Assembly (NCBI GenBank): GCA_947487155.1
Contig: CANKVS010000025.1
Coordinates: 1-57,851 of the forward strand
From: an uncultured Flaviramulus sp.
GTDB taxonomy: Bacteria; Bacteroidota; Bacteroidia; Flavobacteriales; Flavobacteriaceae
Direction: 5' to 3'
DNA: 57,851 nucleotides
Both the position numbers and the translations under genes were made by a program. Position 1 is the stretch's first letter; every line of letters begins with the position of its first letter. Shown piece after piece: positions 1 to 10,811 of the stretch. The notes under the pieces were generated by a model, which saw nothing but the letters and a program-made list of their open reading frames with translations, had not been told where the DNA came from and ran no database searches.

Positions 1-105
1 GACCCTAAAATATTCATCAAGGAAAGTCCTAAAAACATTATGTTTCTAAAAATTAACCTTACTCCTGAAAGTGCCTATATACTTTTGAAAGTTTATAGAA
101 ATTAG
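1..105 (+). CDS. C-terminal fragment of an unidentified protein (gene runs in from the left edge)
   Basis: Frame 1 is open from the first base to a TAG at 103-105 and encodes 34 residues ending SAYILLKVYRN. The fragment is too short to assign to a family. The support is indirect: a strong hairpin terminator follows 43 bases later, which fits the end of a rightward transcription unit. It could also be chance open sequence, so confidence is modest. Confidence 0.4.
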   Translation, partial: DPKIFIKESPKNIMFLKINLTPESAYILLKVYRN

Positions 106-148
106 AGTAACTGCAATAAAACTGCAGGGTTTTTAACCTTTTACTTGA

Positions 149-193
149 TAATATAAAAGCCTCGTTTTAATTTAAAATGAGGCTTTTATATTA
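149..193. terminator. Bidirectional intrinsic terminator
   Basis: A perfect 15-bp stem (TAATATAAAAGCCTC pairing with GAGGCTTTTATATTA) surrounds a 15-base loop, with A- and T-rich flanks on either side. It lies between the rightward gene fragment at the left edge and the leftward sigma/anti-sigma genes, so it can serve both strands. Confidence 0.75.
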
Positions 194-272
194 AATTCGT
201 TTGGATTTTTTGAATAAAAAACGCTATAATTCAAAAAGTCTAAACCACTTGAGGGAATTTGTACTATCAACT

Positions 273-1061
273 TTATTGTAAACTAATTTCAGCAACAGTG
301 TTTTCTATTGATGCAATAGTATTACCACCTTTTGGTTCTATAGTAATATTTAAACCTAATGCATTTTCGGCATAAGGTAGGTTTATTAGCTTTCTGTCTA
401 CTTCATTTAAAATACCAAGACTCACCATTTTACCTTGTAACTCTGCCCATATTTGGTAGCATTGTTCTTCGGGTAATTGCGGTAAAGAAACCACATCAAT
501 CATAGATGTTTTTTCTTTAGGGTTTATATAAGCAACAGTCTTTAAATCTTTAGCTCTTTCATTTCCTGAAATAATATATTTTTCAGTTTCAGGGTTATTA
601 AGTTTTAATAGTTGTCGCATTACATTATCAAGCATTTTATTATTGTTCTCAATATCGTTACGTAAATCAAAAATCTCTTCAACAACCACTTGGTTTTCAT
701 TTGCTAATTTTTGATTTTGCGAGTAAAACAAGTATGATGTTCCAGCAAAAATTAAAGCGGCTATACTTGCAGCAACACTAAATTTATACCACGATTTATA
801 TTTTTTTGTAGTATTCATTTTTATAACAGGAGTCCCATCAAGTTCATCTAAAATATTATTTAGGATGCCTTTTGGAGCTTCAACAGCATTACTTTTTGCA
901 ACTAACTCTAAGTTGAATTGTAACGTGTTGTATGCATTCTGTACTTCTGGGTATCTTGAAATGTAAGTTTCAACCATTTCTGTTTCTGCAGAAGTAGTTT
1001 CACCTAATAGATATTTTTCTAATAGGTCAGAATTTAAAAAAGTAGATATTTTCTCATTCAT
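273..1061 (-). CDS. RskA-type anti-sigma factor, single-pass membrane protein
   Basis: 262 residues. The N-terminal cytoplasmic part (about 1-90, containing LLEKYLLGETTSAE) has the anti-sigma look seen before RskA domains. One membrane segment spans about 94-113, followed by a short coiled coil (115-152) and a C-terminal extracytoplasmic RskA domain (about 155-262, with LPQLPEEQCYQIWAE and PKGG). It starts 11 bases after the ECF sigma gene, so the two form a regulator pair: it would hold the sigma factor at the membrane until released. The signal is not known. It is the last gene of the leftward unit before the terminator at 149-193. Confidence 0.88.
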   Translation of the reverse strand: MNEKISTFLNSDLLEKYLLGETTSAETEMVETYISRYPEVQNAYNTLQFNLELVAKSNAVEAPKGILNNILDELDGTPVIKMNTTKKYKSWYKFSVAASIAALIFAGTSYLFYSQNQKLANENQVVVEEIFDLRNDIENNNKMLDNVMRQLLKLNNPETEKYIISGNERAKDLKTVAYINPKEKTSMIDVVSLPQLPEEQCYQIWAELQGKMVSLGILNEVDRKLINLPYAENALGLNITIEPKGGNTIASIENTVAEISLQ

Positions 1062-1072
1062 GACGTTAGTTT

Positions 1073-1603
1073 TTATGGATTATAGATTTTTTTCAATTCT
1101 CTTAGTCCAATTTTTAATCTCGATTTTATAGTCCCAAGCGGAATATTTAATTCATCGCTTGCTTCTTGTTGTGTCATGCCCTCAAAAAAGAGCGCATTAA
1201 TTACTATTTGATATTTTTCATCTAAGCTACTTAGGTGCTTTTTAATATCTAAAACATCCTCATTTAATCCGTTGGATGTTATCTTATATACGGCAGAAGT
1301 CTCTATTTGGACTTCTTTTCCTGTTTTGTTTTTTAAAGATCTTACTTTATCAATAGATGTATTATAGGCAATTCTGTATAACCAAGTAAACAATTTTGCT
1401 TTACTAGAATCGTACTTTTTAGCATATCGCCATATTTTTACAAAGCTCTCTTGAAGTACATCTTGAGCCACGTTTTCATCAATTATAACCTTTCTAATTA
1501 CGCCATATAGGGCATCAGCATAGTTTTCGTATAATAAGGTAATGGCTTTTTTATCGCCATTTTCTAGAAGATTAACTATTTCTTTTTCTATTGCTGAAAT
1601 CAA
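1073..1603 (-). CDS. ECF RNA polymerase sigma factor
   Basis: 176 residues with the two ECF domains: region 2 at about 24-90 (DVLQESFVKIW, then the -10 reading segment LFTWLYRIAYNTSIDKVRS) and region 4 at about 122-172 (helix-turn-helix QQEASDELNIPLGTIKSRL). It is paired with the RskA anti-sigma just downstream. No ATG is available at the N-terminus. The likely start is TTG at 1603, which is directly preceded by ACT, so the bases also resemble a TTTG promoter box; the exact start is therefore uncertain. The paralogue at 42866-43381 is FecI-type and has a different partner. Confidence 0.9.
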   Translation of the reverse strand: MISAIEKEIVNLLENGDKKAITLLYENYADALYGVIRKVIIDENVAQDVLQESFVKIWRYAKKYDSSKAKLFTWLYRIAYNTSIDKVRSLKNKTGKEVQIETSAVYKITSNGLNEDVLDIKKHLSSLDEKYQIVINALFFEGMTQQEASDELNIPLGTIKSRLKIGLRELKKIYNP

Positions 1604-1672
1604 AGTGAATTTGGTTTTAACTATATATTGATTAAGTAGGTTATAACTTCAAAGTTAGAGATTTCTTTTAAA

Positions 1673-2689
1673 TTATAAGATATTTACTTCGGCTTCTATT
1701 GAAATATCAAATAATCGTTTAACTGTTTTTTGAATTAATTTTGAAAGATTTAAAATATCAGATCCTTTGGCGTTTCCATAATTTACTAGCACTAAGGCTT
1801 GGTTTTTATGTACGCCATAGTCACCAAAACGTTTGCCTTTAAATCCAGATTTTTCAATAAGCCAACCTGCAGGAATTTTTATTTCATCATTAGAAATAGT
1901 ATAACTGGGTATATCTGGAAAATTTTCAATTAATGTATTATAATGTGTTTTTGAAATAATAGGGTTTTTAAAAAAACTACCACTATTACCAATCTCTTTT
2001 GGGTTTGGTAATTTGCTTTCGCGAATATGTATTACAGAGTTTGAAACATCTTGAATTGTAGGACTTGTAATTTGCATTGTTTCAAGTTGAGAAGCGATAC
2101 TTCCATAATTAATATTAAGTTTATGAGCGCGTTTTGAAAGCTTAAAAGTAACCGATGTGATTATGTATTTACCTTTAGCTTGTTGCTTAAAAATGGAACT
2201 TCTATACCCAAAGTTGCACGCCGCTTTCGAGAATGATTTTAATTGATAAGTTTCCATTGAAACTCCCTCACAAGACACAAAAGTGTCTTTTAATTCAACA
2301 CCATAAGCTCCAATGTTTTGAATAGGAGCAGTACCAACATTACCTGGTATTAACGATAAGTTTTCAATACCTCCAAAATTATTGTTTAAAGACCAAAGCA
2401 CAAATTTATGCCAGTTTTCGCCAGCATTGGCTTTTACAAAAACAAAATTGTCATCTTCAGAAACTATCGAAATCCCTTTCAAATTTATATGAATAACTAA
2501 AGCTTTTTGGTTTTTAGTTAAAAGCATATTGCTACCACCACCTAAAATAAGCTTATTTGGGTATTCTTTTAGCGCTAAAACGGTATTCAGTTCTTCAAGG
2601 TTACTTACAGAAACAAAATGTTTTGCAAGCACATCAATACCAAAAGTATTGTAAGGCTTTAAAGATATGTTTTGTTTAATGTGCGACAC
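1673..2689 (-). CDS. murB: UDP-N-acetylenolpyruvoylglucosamine reductase (MurB)
   Basis: 338 residues, the length of the E. coli-type (type I) enzyme. It reduces UDP-GlcNAc-enolpyruvate to UDP-MurNAc with NADPH and FAD in the cytoplasmic stage of peptidoglycan synthesis. The FAD-binding domain shows LGGGSNML near residues 49-56 and IPGNVGTAPIQNIGAYG. The C-terminal domain carries SGSFFKNP, whose serine is the expected proton donor. The start is GTG at 2689, three bases after the aminotransferase stop, so the two genes are probably cotranscribed. Confidence 0.96.
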   Translation of the reverse strand: MSHIKQNISLKPYNTFGIDVLAKHFVSVSNLEELNTVLALKEYPNKLILGGGSNMLLTKNQKALVIHINLKGISIVSEDDNFVFVKANAGENWHKFVLWSLNNNFGGIENLSLIPGNVGTAPIQNIGAYGVELKDTFVSCEGVSMETYQLKSFSKAACNFGYRSSIFKQQAKGKYIITSVTFKLSKRAHKLNINYGSIASQLETMQITSPTIQDVSNSVIHIRESKLPNPKEIGNSGSFFKNPIISKTHYNTLIENFPDIPSYTISNDEIKIPAGWLIEKSGFKGKRFGDYGVHKNQALVLVNYGNAKGSDILNLSKLIQKTVKRLFDISIEAEVNIL

Positions 2690-2692
2690 TAA

Positions 2693-3883
2693 TTAGTCCT
2701 TGTAAATTTTTAGAGCTTCTTTTATAATATTCACCGCTTTTATTAAGCTTTCTTTTTTAAGTACGTATGCAATTCGTATTTGGTTTAAACCAATACTAGG
2801 TGTCGAATAAAACCCACCAGCAGGGGCAACCATAACAGTTTCACCATTAACATCGAAATGTTCTAAAAGCCATTGTGCAAAATCATCCGAATTTTTAATA
2901 GGTAACTCTGCAATACAATAAAAAGCACCTTTTGGCTTTGCTACTTTTACTCCATCAATTTTTTTAAGTGCTTCAATAAGTGTATTGCGTCTATCAACAT
3001 ACTCTTCAATAACGTTATCAAAATAACTTTGTGGGGTATCTAATGCAGCTTCACTAGCAATTTGAGCTAATGTTGGCGGACTTAAGCGTGCCTGCGCAAA
3101 TTTTAAAGCTGTTTGAATAAGGGTTTTGTTTTTTGATACTAAACAACCAATTCTTGCACCACACATACTATATCGTTTTGAGACAGAATCTATCATTATA
3201 GCATAATCGTCTAACCCTTCTTCTTGCATTACAGAATAGTGCGTATTACCGTCGTAAGCAAACTCACGATATACTTCATCGGCAATTAAAAACAGATTAT
3301 GTTTTTTAACAATGGTTGCTAGTTTTTGTATATCTTCCTTAGAATATAGATAGCCTGTTGGGTTTCCAGGGTTACAAATTAAAATAGCTTTTGTTTTTGA
3401 TGTGATTAATTTTTTAAACGCCTCAATTGGTGGCAACGCAAAATTATCTTCTATTTTTGAAATTACAGGCACAACCTTAACTCCTGAAGCTGTTGAAAAC
3501 CCATTATAATTCGCATAAAAAGGTTCAGGGATAATAATCTCATCATCAACATCCATAATGCTTCCAAAGGCAAAAAGAAGTGCTTCGCTACCTCCAGTAG
3601 TTACAATAATATCGTCATGTTTAACATTAATGTCATGCTTTTTATAGTACCCAGAAATTTTTTCTCTATACACTTCAGAACCTTCCGATCTTGAATAAGC
3701 CAAAACATCAATATTGCTATCCTTTACAGCTTGTAAAGCTATTTTTGGCGTTTTAATATCGGGCTGCCCAATATTTAAATAATATATCGACTTACCATTT
3801 TTAACCGCCTCTTCTGCATAAGGAACAAGCTTACGAATTGGAGATTGAGGCATAAGTTGCCCTTTTTTTGATATTGTTGGCAT
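2693..3883 (-). CDS. PLP-dependent class I/II aminotransferase (aspartate aminotransferase-like)
   Basis: 396 residues from ATG 3883. Fold type I hallmarks are GQPDIKTP near the N-terminus, the CNPGNPTGYLYS loop, ADEVYREFAYDG, and the PLP lysine in DSVSKRYSMCGARIG. The family transfers amino groups between amino acids and 2-oxo acids; the substrate is not certain. The open frame extends to a TTG at 3904, but that TTG lies in ACTTTGCA, which looks like the -7 promoter box, so the ATG 21 bases further in is the better start. First gene of the leftward unit with murB. Confidence 0.9.
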   Translation of the reverse strand: MPTISKKGQLMPQSPIRKLVPYAEEAVKNGKSIYYLNIGQPDIKTPKIALQAVKDSNIDVLAYSRSEGSEVYREKISGYYKKHDINVKHDDIIVTTGGSEALLFAFGSIMDVDDEIIIPEPFYANYNGFSTASGVKVVPVISKIEDNFALPPIEAFKKLITSKTKAILICNPGNPTGYLYSKEDIQKLATIVKKHNLFLIADEVYREFAYDGNTHYSVMQEEGLDDYAIMIDSVSKRYSMCGARIGCLVSKNKTLIQTALKFAQARLSPPTLAQIASEAALDTPQSYFDNVIEEYVDRRNTLIEALKKIDGVKVAKPKGAFYCIAELPIKNSDDFAQWLLEHFDVNGETVMVAPAGGFYSTPSIGLNQIRIAYVLKKESLIKAVNIIKEALKIYKD

Positions 3884-4005
3884 TTTAAAAGATTTAAAGT
3901 GCAAAGTTGAGAAAATTATCTTAAAGTTTTTTTAAAATTCAGTTATAAAAGGCTGGGGTGTTCTAAAGATTTGTAAATTGATAATGAATATTTTTTCTGT
4001 CATAA

Positions 4006-5367
4006 ATGAAAAAGGTATTGTGTTTGGCTATTATTTTTTTTTGCTTGAGTAACTTTAGTTTTTCTCAGCAACGTTTTAGCGTTCAAAATGCAAAAAGTTC
4101 AGATAAGATTCCTTTTAAGCTTATTAATAATTTAATTATTATTCCTGTAGAAGTAAATGGTGTAGAATTATCTTTTTTGTTAGACACTGGGGTTAGCAAA
4201 CCTATAATTTTTAATTTCTTAAATGTATCAGACACCTTAAGAATTAAGGATACAGAAACTATTTTTTTAAGGGGTTTGGGTGAAGGGAAACCTGTTGAAG
4301 CGCTCAAATCGAAAAATAATACCTTTAAAATTGGAGATGCTATAAAACTAAATCAAGAATTATTTGCTGTATTTGATGCTAATTTAAATTTTGGACCACG
4401 ATTAGGTACTCCTGTTCATGGTATTTTGGGTTTCGATGTATTTAGAGATTTAGTTGTAGAAATAAACTACTCTAATAAATATATTAGGCTTACAGAGCCA
4501 TCAGCGTTTAGATATAAAAATTGTAAAAAATGCGAAAGGTTCAGCTTAGAATTTTATAATAAAAAGCCTTATATATGGGCAAAGGTTAATATTGATAATA
4601 AACATATTCCAGTAAAATTGTTAATTGATTCTGGTGGAAGTGATGCCTTATGGTTGTTTGAAGACGACTCATTAGGAATAAATTCTAAGGGAAAGTATTT
4701 TCAAGATTTTCTTGGTCATGGTTTAAGTGGAAGTGTTTACGGAAAAAGATCAATAGTTAAAGAATTTAGTTTAAAAGGTTTCGTATTAAAAAACGCTAAT
4801 GTTGCATTTCCAGATTCTTCATCCATTGCTTTTGCTCGAAAATTTAAAGGACGTAACGGGAGTTTGTCGGGAAATATACTAAAACGATTTAATGTGATTT
4901 TTGATTATCAAAAAGCGTTACTAATCTTAAAAAAGAATTCACATTTTAAAGAAAAATTTAGTTATAACAGAGCAGGTATAGAATTAGCTCACGATGGCGT
5001 TAGATATGTTAAAGAAAAAGATTTTAGTGCTTATGATACCTATAGAGCCTTGGATGATGATCCTAACGCTAATAAAAATACCAGATTTGTTTTTAACCCA
5101 ACGTATAAATTGTCGTTAATACCGGCGTATTCAATTGTAGAATTACGAAAAGGCTCTCCAGCCCATAAAGCTGGATTAAAAGTAGGAGATATTGTTTTAA
5201 GTATAAATGGTAAGTCTACTAACGGCTATACGCTACAAAAGTTAATTTTAATGTTTTATGATAATATAGGAAAGCGAATTAAATTAAGGATTGAAAGAAA
5301 TGGTATAATACTAGCTTATAATTTTGAACTGGAAGATGTACTAAATAAAAAAAGCCTAAACGAATAA
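4006..5367 (+). CDS. Exported retropepsin-like aspartyl protease with C-terminal PDZ domain
   Basis: 453 residues. A Sec signal peptide at 1-20 (ends FSFSQQ) is followed by two aspartyl-protease lobes with LLDTGVSKPIIF and LLIDSGGSDALW. The two D-T/S-G motifs in one chain provide both catalytic aspartates. A PDZ domain lies near 370-440 (GSPAHKAGLKVGDIVLSINGKS). Proteins of this layout are common in Bacteroidota and presumed periplasmic or outer-membrane proteases; substrates are unknown. Its stop codon lies in a weak hairpin (CTAAAC/GTTTAG, 5356-5373) facing the convergent DUF1573 gene. Confidence 0.88.
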   Translation: MKKVLCLAIIFFCLSNFSFSQQRFSVQNAKSSDKIPFKLINNLIIIPVEVNGVELSFLLDTGVSKPIIFNFLNVSDTLRIKDTETIFLRGLGEGKPVEALKSKNNTFKIGDAIKLNQELFAVFDANLNFGPRLGTPVHGILGFDVFRDLVVEINYSNKYIRLTEPSAFRYKNCKKCERFSLEFYNKKPYIWAKVNIDNKHIPVKLLIDSGGSDALWLFEDDSLGINSKGKYFQDFLGHGLSGSVYGKRSIVKEFSLKGFVLKNANVAFPDSSSIAFARKFKGRNGSLSGNILKRFNVIFDYQKALLILKKNSHFKEKFSYNRAGIELAHDGVRYVKEKDFSAYDTYRALDDDPNANKNTRFVFNPTYKLSLIPAYSIVELRKGSPAHKAGLKVGDIVLSINGKSTNGYTLQKLILMFYDNIGKRIKLRIERNGIILAYNFELEDVLNKKSLNE

Positions 5368-5403
5368 GTTTAGACTTTATTAATTATCAAATGTATTTCT
5401 TAT

Positions 5404-5832
5404 TTACTGCTGAACAATACTTTTGTTTTTCTTGTTAAGAACACTTTCTTTACTGGAATCAATTACTAATCCTTTAATTTTTAAAGCAACAGTAGGAGTG
5501 TCTGCATTAGAAATAACAGTAATTGTTTTTCTAATAGGGTTCACTCTATTAGTATCATATTTAACCTCTATTTCTCCAGTTTTTCCTGGTAAAATTGGGT
5601 CTTTTGGCTTTTTAGGAATAGTGCATCCGCAACTTGAACTTACTTTAGAAATTATAAGCGGTGCATCACCAGTATTCGTAAATTCAAAAACACGCACACC
5701 ATTAGAACCTTTTTCAATAGTACCATAATCAATAGTGTCTGTTTTAAACTTTATTTTAGCTACCTTTTTGTCTTGGGCATTAACAGAAAAACTGATTAAT
5801 CCTATAAATAAAATTGTAATTAACTGTTTCAT
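5404..5832 (-). CDS. DUF1573 domain exported protein
   Basis: 142 residues with a signal peptide (1-19, ends SVNAQ) and one DUF1573 domain at about 25-125, an Ig-like beta fold with the family signature YGTIEKGS, FTNTGDAPLIISKVSSSCGCT and PGKTGEIEVKYD. Function is unknown; such proteins are exported and abundant in Bacteroidota. The conserved CGC cysteines are present. It is transcribed toward the aspartyl-protease gene and stands alone. Confidence 0.85.
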   Translation of the reverse strand: MKQLITILFIGLISFSVNAQDKKVAKIKFKTDTIDYGTIEKGSNGVRVFEFTNTGDAPLIISKVSSSCGCTIPKKPKDPILPGKTGEIEVKYDTNRVNPIRKTITVISNADTPTVALKIKGLVIDSSKESVLNKKNKSIVQQ

Positions 5833-6112
5833 ATCTTTATTTTTTATTGTTAGTTATTATAAAAACCTATATTAAATTTAGTGTTCTAAATTACATAGGT
5901 ATTTCAAATTTTTAGTTCTAAAACTTAGGTCAAACATAGGTACTTTTCCTATAATCTGCAAAATTATTAGATGTAATGCATACATGTTAACATATTTAAC
6001 TAAGTTAAGTATACGTATAACATTTCTTTCTTTTGCTTTAAAACATGAAGCCTTAGCTACAATATCCTTATTAAATGCCAATTATAGGCTTTCACAGAAA
6101 AAGAAATATAAG
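5833..6112. other. Divergent intergenic region without a convincing gene
   Basis: The space between the leftward DUF1573 gene and valS is AT-rich. Short open frames on both strands (5878-6081 minus, 5984-6187 plus) overlap each other, have no domain signature and run into the valS promoter, so I do not call them. The only element I can support is the valS promoter box that follows. Confidence 0.6.
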
Positions 6113-6120
6113 TACTTTTG
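6113..6120 (+). promoter_or_regulatory. valS promoter -7 box
   Basis: TACTTTTG matches the Bacteroidota -7 consensus TAnnTTTG and lies 30 bases before the valS ATG. No clear -33 TTG is present at the usual distance. This box decides the valS start, because an in-frame TTG upstream is part of the box itself. Confidence 0.65.
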
Positions 6121-6150
6121 CACATCACTATTCAAAAAGTATTCCAAAGT

Positions 6151-8814
6151 ATGCAAATTCCATCAAAATATGATGCTAGTCAAGTAGAAGGTAAGTGGTA
6201 TGATTACTGGATGAAACACAATTATTTTCATTCAGAACCAGATGAAAGAGAGCCATATACTATTGTAATTCCGCCACCAAATGTTACGGGAGTATTACAT
6301 ATGGGACACATGCTAAATAACACCATTCAGGATGTGTTAATTCGTCGTGCGCGTTTACAAGGCAAAAATGCGTGTTGGATTCCAGGAACAGATCATGCCT
6401 CTATTGCTACCGAAGCTAAAGTAGTTGCTAAACTTAAGGAGCAAGGTATTGATAAAAACGATTTAACTCGCGAAGAATTTCTTAAGCATGCATGGGATTG
6501 GACACACGAATACGGTGGTGTAATATTAGAACAATTAAAAAAGTTAGGGTGCTCTTGCGATTGGGATAGAACCAAGTTCACGATGGACGACGATATGTCT
6601 GAATCTGTGATAAAAGTTTTTGTCGATTTATATGAAAAAGGCTTGATTTATCGCGGGTATCGCATGGTAAATTGGGATCCAGAAGCTAAAACAACCTTAT
6701 CTGATGAAGAAGTAATTCATGAAGAACGCCAAGGAAATCTTTATTATATTAACTATAAGATAGTAAATGCAGATGGTTCCCCTCCTTCGGAGGGGCTAGG
6801 GGAGGAATACCTTACCATTGCAACAACACGTCCAGAAACCATTTTTGGAGATACAGCTATTTGTATTAACCCTAATGACGAACGATTTTCTTACTTACAT
6901 GGAAAAAAAGCCATAGTGCCTATTTGTAACCGTGTTATTCCTATTATTGAAGATGATTATGTAGATGTTGAGTTTGGTACAGGATGTTTAAAAGTAACCC
7001 CAGCACACGATGAAAACGATAAAGTATTAGGCGATAAGTACAACCTTGACGTTATAGATATTTTTAATGAAGATGCGAGTTTAAATAGTTTTGGATTGCA
7101 GTTTGAAGGTCAAGATCGTTTTGTTGCTAGAAAAGCTGTGGCTAAATTATTAGAAGAAACAGGTGTTTTAGTTAAAACAGAAACACATACAAATAAAGTA
7201 GGAACTTCCGAAAGAACAAAAGCCGTAATCGAGCCTCGATTAAGCGATCAATGGTTTTTAAAAATGGAAGAACTTGTAAAACCAGCTATTAAAGCCGTTT
7301 TAGAAGATGATGATATTAAGTTGTTTCCTAAGAAATTTGAAAACACCTACCGCCATTGGATGGAAAACATTCGTGATTGGAATATTTCGCGTCAGCTTAT
7401 GTGGGGGCAACAAATTCCTGCCTATTTCTATGGCGATGGAAAAGAAGATTTTGTAGTTGCAGAAAACATCGAAGATGCAGTCTTAAAGGCAAGAGTGGTA
7501 GCTAACAACCAAGAGCTAACAGTTAAGAGCTTGCGTCAGGATACTGACGCACTTGACACCTGGTTTTCATCGTGGTTATGGCCTATAAGTGTGTTTGATG
7601 GTATAAATAATCCAGAAAACCCAGACATTAAATATTATTATCCTACCAACGATTTGGTTACAGGACCAGATATTTTATTCTTTTGGGTGGCACGTATGAT
7701 TATTTCAGGTTACGAATATAAAGGTGAAAAACCTTTTAATAATGTGTATTTAACAGGATTAGTGCGCGATAAACAACGTCGTAAAATGAGTAAGCAGTTA
7801 GGGAATTCACCAGATGCTTTAAAGCTTATTGAACAATATGGTGCTGGTGGTGTACGCGTTGGGTTGCTTTTAAGTTCTGCGGCAGGAAACGATTTAATGT
7901 TCGACGAAGCCCTTTGCCAACAAGGAAAAGGATTTGGTAATAAAATATGGAATGCTTATCGTTTAGTTGATGGTTGGCAAGTAAATGAAAATTTAGAGCA
8001 ACCAAATGCTAACAAGATAGCTATTGCGTGGTATGAATCTAAATTTCAAAAAGTATTGTTAGAAATTGAAGACCACTTTAGTAAGTATCGTTTAAGTGAT
8101 GCTTTAATGGCTATTTATAAGCTTATTTACGATGATTTCTGTGGCTGGTTTTTAGAAATGGTAAAACCAGGATACCAGCAACCTATTGATGCCAAAACAT
8201 TACAAAATGTGATTGCTATTTTTGAAGATAACTTAAAAATAGCACATCCATTTATGCCATTTTTAACAGAAGATTTGTGGCATTATATCTCAGAAAGAAC
8301 ACCAGAAGAAGCGTTAATAGTATCGAAATGGCCAGAATCTAAACCTATTAATGAAACTTTAATTTCTGAGTTTGATTTTACTGCAGATGTTATTTCGGGT
8401 ATTAGAAACATTCGTAAACAAAAGAATATTGCATTTAAGGATGCTATTGCATTTTCAGTGATTAATAATGAAAATACAAAAACTACTTTTGATGACGTTA
8501 TTATAAAACTTGGGCATTTAGAAGGTATAAATTATGTATCTCAAACTGTTGAAGGCGCTTTAACATATCGTGTAAAATCGAACGAATATTTTATTCCTAT
8601 GGCTGGAAGTATTGATGTTGAAGCCGAAATTAAAAAATTAACAGACGAGTTAAATTATACAGAAGGGTTTTTAAAATCGGTACAAAAAAAGCTGTCTAAC
8701 GAGCGTTTTGTAGCGGGTGCACCAGAACAAGTGGTGGCAAGTGAAAAGAAAAAAGAAGCCGATGCTTTAGCCAAAATAGAAACTTTAAAAGCAAGTTTGG
8801 CAAGTTTAGATTAA
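6151..8814 (+). CDS. valS: Valine--tRNA ligase
   Basis: 887 residues from ATG 6151. It charges tRNA-Val in the cytoplasm. Class I signatures: PPNVTGVLHMGHML (HIGH-type motif), the CP1 editing domain with TIATTRPETIFGDTA, and KMSKQLGNSPDAL (KMSKS-type motif with Q in the last place). The anticodon-binding domain and a C-terminal coiled coil (SIDVEAEIKKLTDELNY) complete it. The longer frame from TTG 6118 begins inside the promoter box and is rejected. Oddity: residues about 209-219 (NADGSPPSEGLGEEY) just before the editing motif are encoded by a palindromic C/G-rich insertion at 6777-6807, unlike the AT-rich surroundings. Confidence 0.97.
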   Translation: MQIPSKYDASQVEGKWYDYWMKHNYFHSEPDEREPYTIVIPPPNVTGVLHMGHMLNNTIQDVLIRRARLQGKNACWIPGTDHASIATEAKVVAKLKEQGIDKNDLTREEFLKHAWDWTHEYGGVILEQLKKLGCSCDWDRTKFTMDDDMSESVIKVFVDLYEKGLIYRGYRMVNWDPEAKTTLSDEEVIHEERQGNLYYINYKIVNADGSPPSEGLGEEYLTIATTRPETIFGDTAICINPNDERFSYLHGKKAIVPICNRVIPIIEDDYVDVEFGTGCLKVTPAHDENDKVLGDKYNLDVIDIFNEDASLNSFGLQFEGQDRFVARKAVAKLLEETGVLVKTETHTNKVGTSERTKAVIEPRLSDQWFLKMEELVKPAIKAVLEDDDIKLFPKKFENTYRHWMENIRDWNISRQLMWGQQIPAYFYGDGKEDFVVAENIEDAVLKARVVANNQELTVKSLRQDTDALDTWFSSWLWPISVFDGINNPENPDIKYYYPTNDLVTGPDILFFWVARMIISGYEYKGEKPFNNVYLTGLVRDKQRRKMSKQLGNSPDALKLIEQYGAGGVRVGLLLSSAAGNDLMFDEALCQQGKGFGNKIWNAYRLVDGWQVNENLEQPNANKIAIAWYESKFQKVLLEIEDHFSKYRLSDALMAIYKLIYDDFCGWFLEMVKPGYQQPIDAKTLQNVIAIFEDNLKIAHPFMPFLTEDLWHYISERTPEEALIVSKWPESKPINETLISEFDFTADVISGIRNIRKQKNIAFKDAIAFSVINNENTKTTFDDVIIKLGHLEGINYVSQTVEGALTYRVKSNEYFIPMAGSIDVEAEIKKLTDELNYTEGFLKSVQKKLSNERFVAGAPEQVVASEKKKEADALAKIETLKASLASLD
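6777..6807. repeat. Palindromic element inserted in frame in valS
   Basis: CCCCTCC (6779-6785), loop TTC, GGAGGGG (6789-6795), CTA, then GGGGAGG (6799-6805). The 7-bp stem is perfect and the G/C content contrasts sharply with the gene around it. It keeps the frame and adds about ten residues (SPPSEGLGEE) immediately before the ValRS editing domain. It resembles short dispersed palindromes of Bacteroidota genomes; whether other copies exist cannot be checked here. Confidence 0.7.
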
Positions 8815-8835
8815 CAAACATAACGTAAGGTTTTA

Positions 8836-8894
8836 GCTAGCGCAAGCATCTTGCTTGTGCTTTTGAATAAAATGTCATGAGCGTGACGCTAGCA
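8836..8894. repeat. Nested palindromic repeat downstream of valS
   Basis: An outer inverted pair GCTAGCG (8836-8842) and CGCTAGC (8887-8893) encloses a 9-bp hairpin GCGCAAGCA/TGCTTGTGC (8840-8860, one G-T pair). The right half (8872-8894) matches a second copy at 16381-16403 in 19 of 23 bases. It sits in the valS-pyrG intergenic region and may also act as a terminator, though it has no T tract. Confidence 0.6.
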
Positions 8895-9059
8895 CTAGTT
8901 AAAGCAAACCTCTAGTAACATATTTATATTAAACAGGTTTAAAGAATTATTCATACAAATAGTGTAATCCTTCAATAAAAACAGGAATTTTAAACACTAT
9001 AAATACCCCAATAAGTTACTTTTAAATAACTAAAAACAATTCTGAAATAACTATTTTAA

Positions 9060-10706
<1,647 letters not shown>

Positions 10707-10766
10707 CAAAGGTGTCAGTATGGCACAAAATTAAAATTGGATTGTTTTTTGAACTAGATAAAACAA

Positions 10767-10798
10767 AGACCTGCCAAGTTTTAAAACTTGGCAGGTCT
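10767..10798. repeat. Perfect 32-bp palindrome in the yidC leader
   Basis: AGACCTGCCAAGTTTT followed by its exact reverse complement, ending 13 bases before the yidC ATG. Imperfect copies of the same family occur at 17095-17126 and, degraded on its right arm, at 57756-57779. In RNA it would fold into a strong hairpin close to the yidC start, so it could act as a terminator of pyrG, a regulator of yidC, or simply be a mobile repeat. Confidence 0.8.
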
Positions 10799-10811
10799 AA
10801 ATTATAATAAC

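Noticed and set aside
3884..3904. TTG start for the aminotransferase
   Set aside because: The TTG lies in ACTTTGCA, a promoter-like box; ATG 3883 is preferred.
6118..6150. Upstream TTG start for valS
   Set aside because: The TTG is the end of the TACTTTTG promoter box; the ATG at 6151 gives the normal ValRS N-terminus.
5878..6187. Two 67-residue frames upstream of valS
   Set aside because: They overlap each other on opposite strands and run through the valS promoter; no recognisable protein features.
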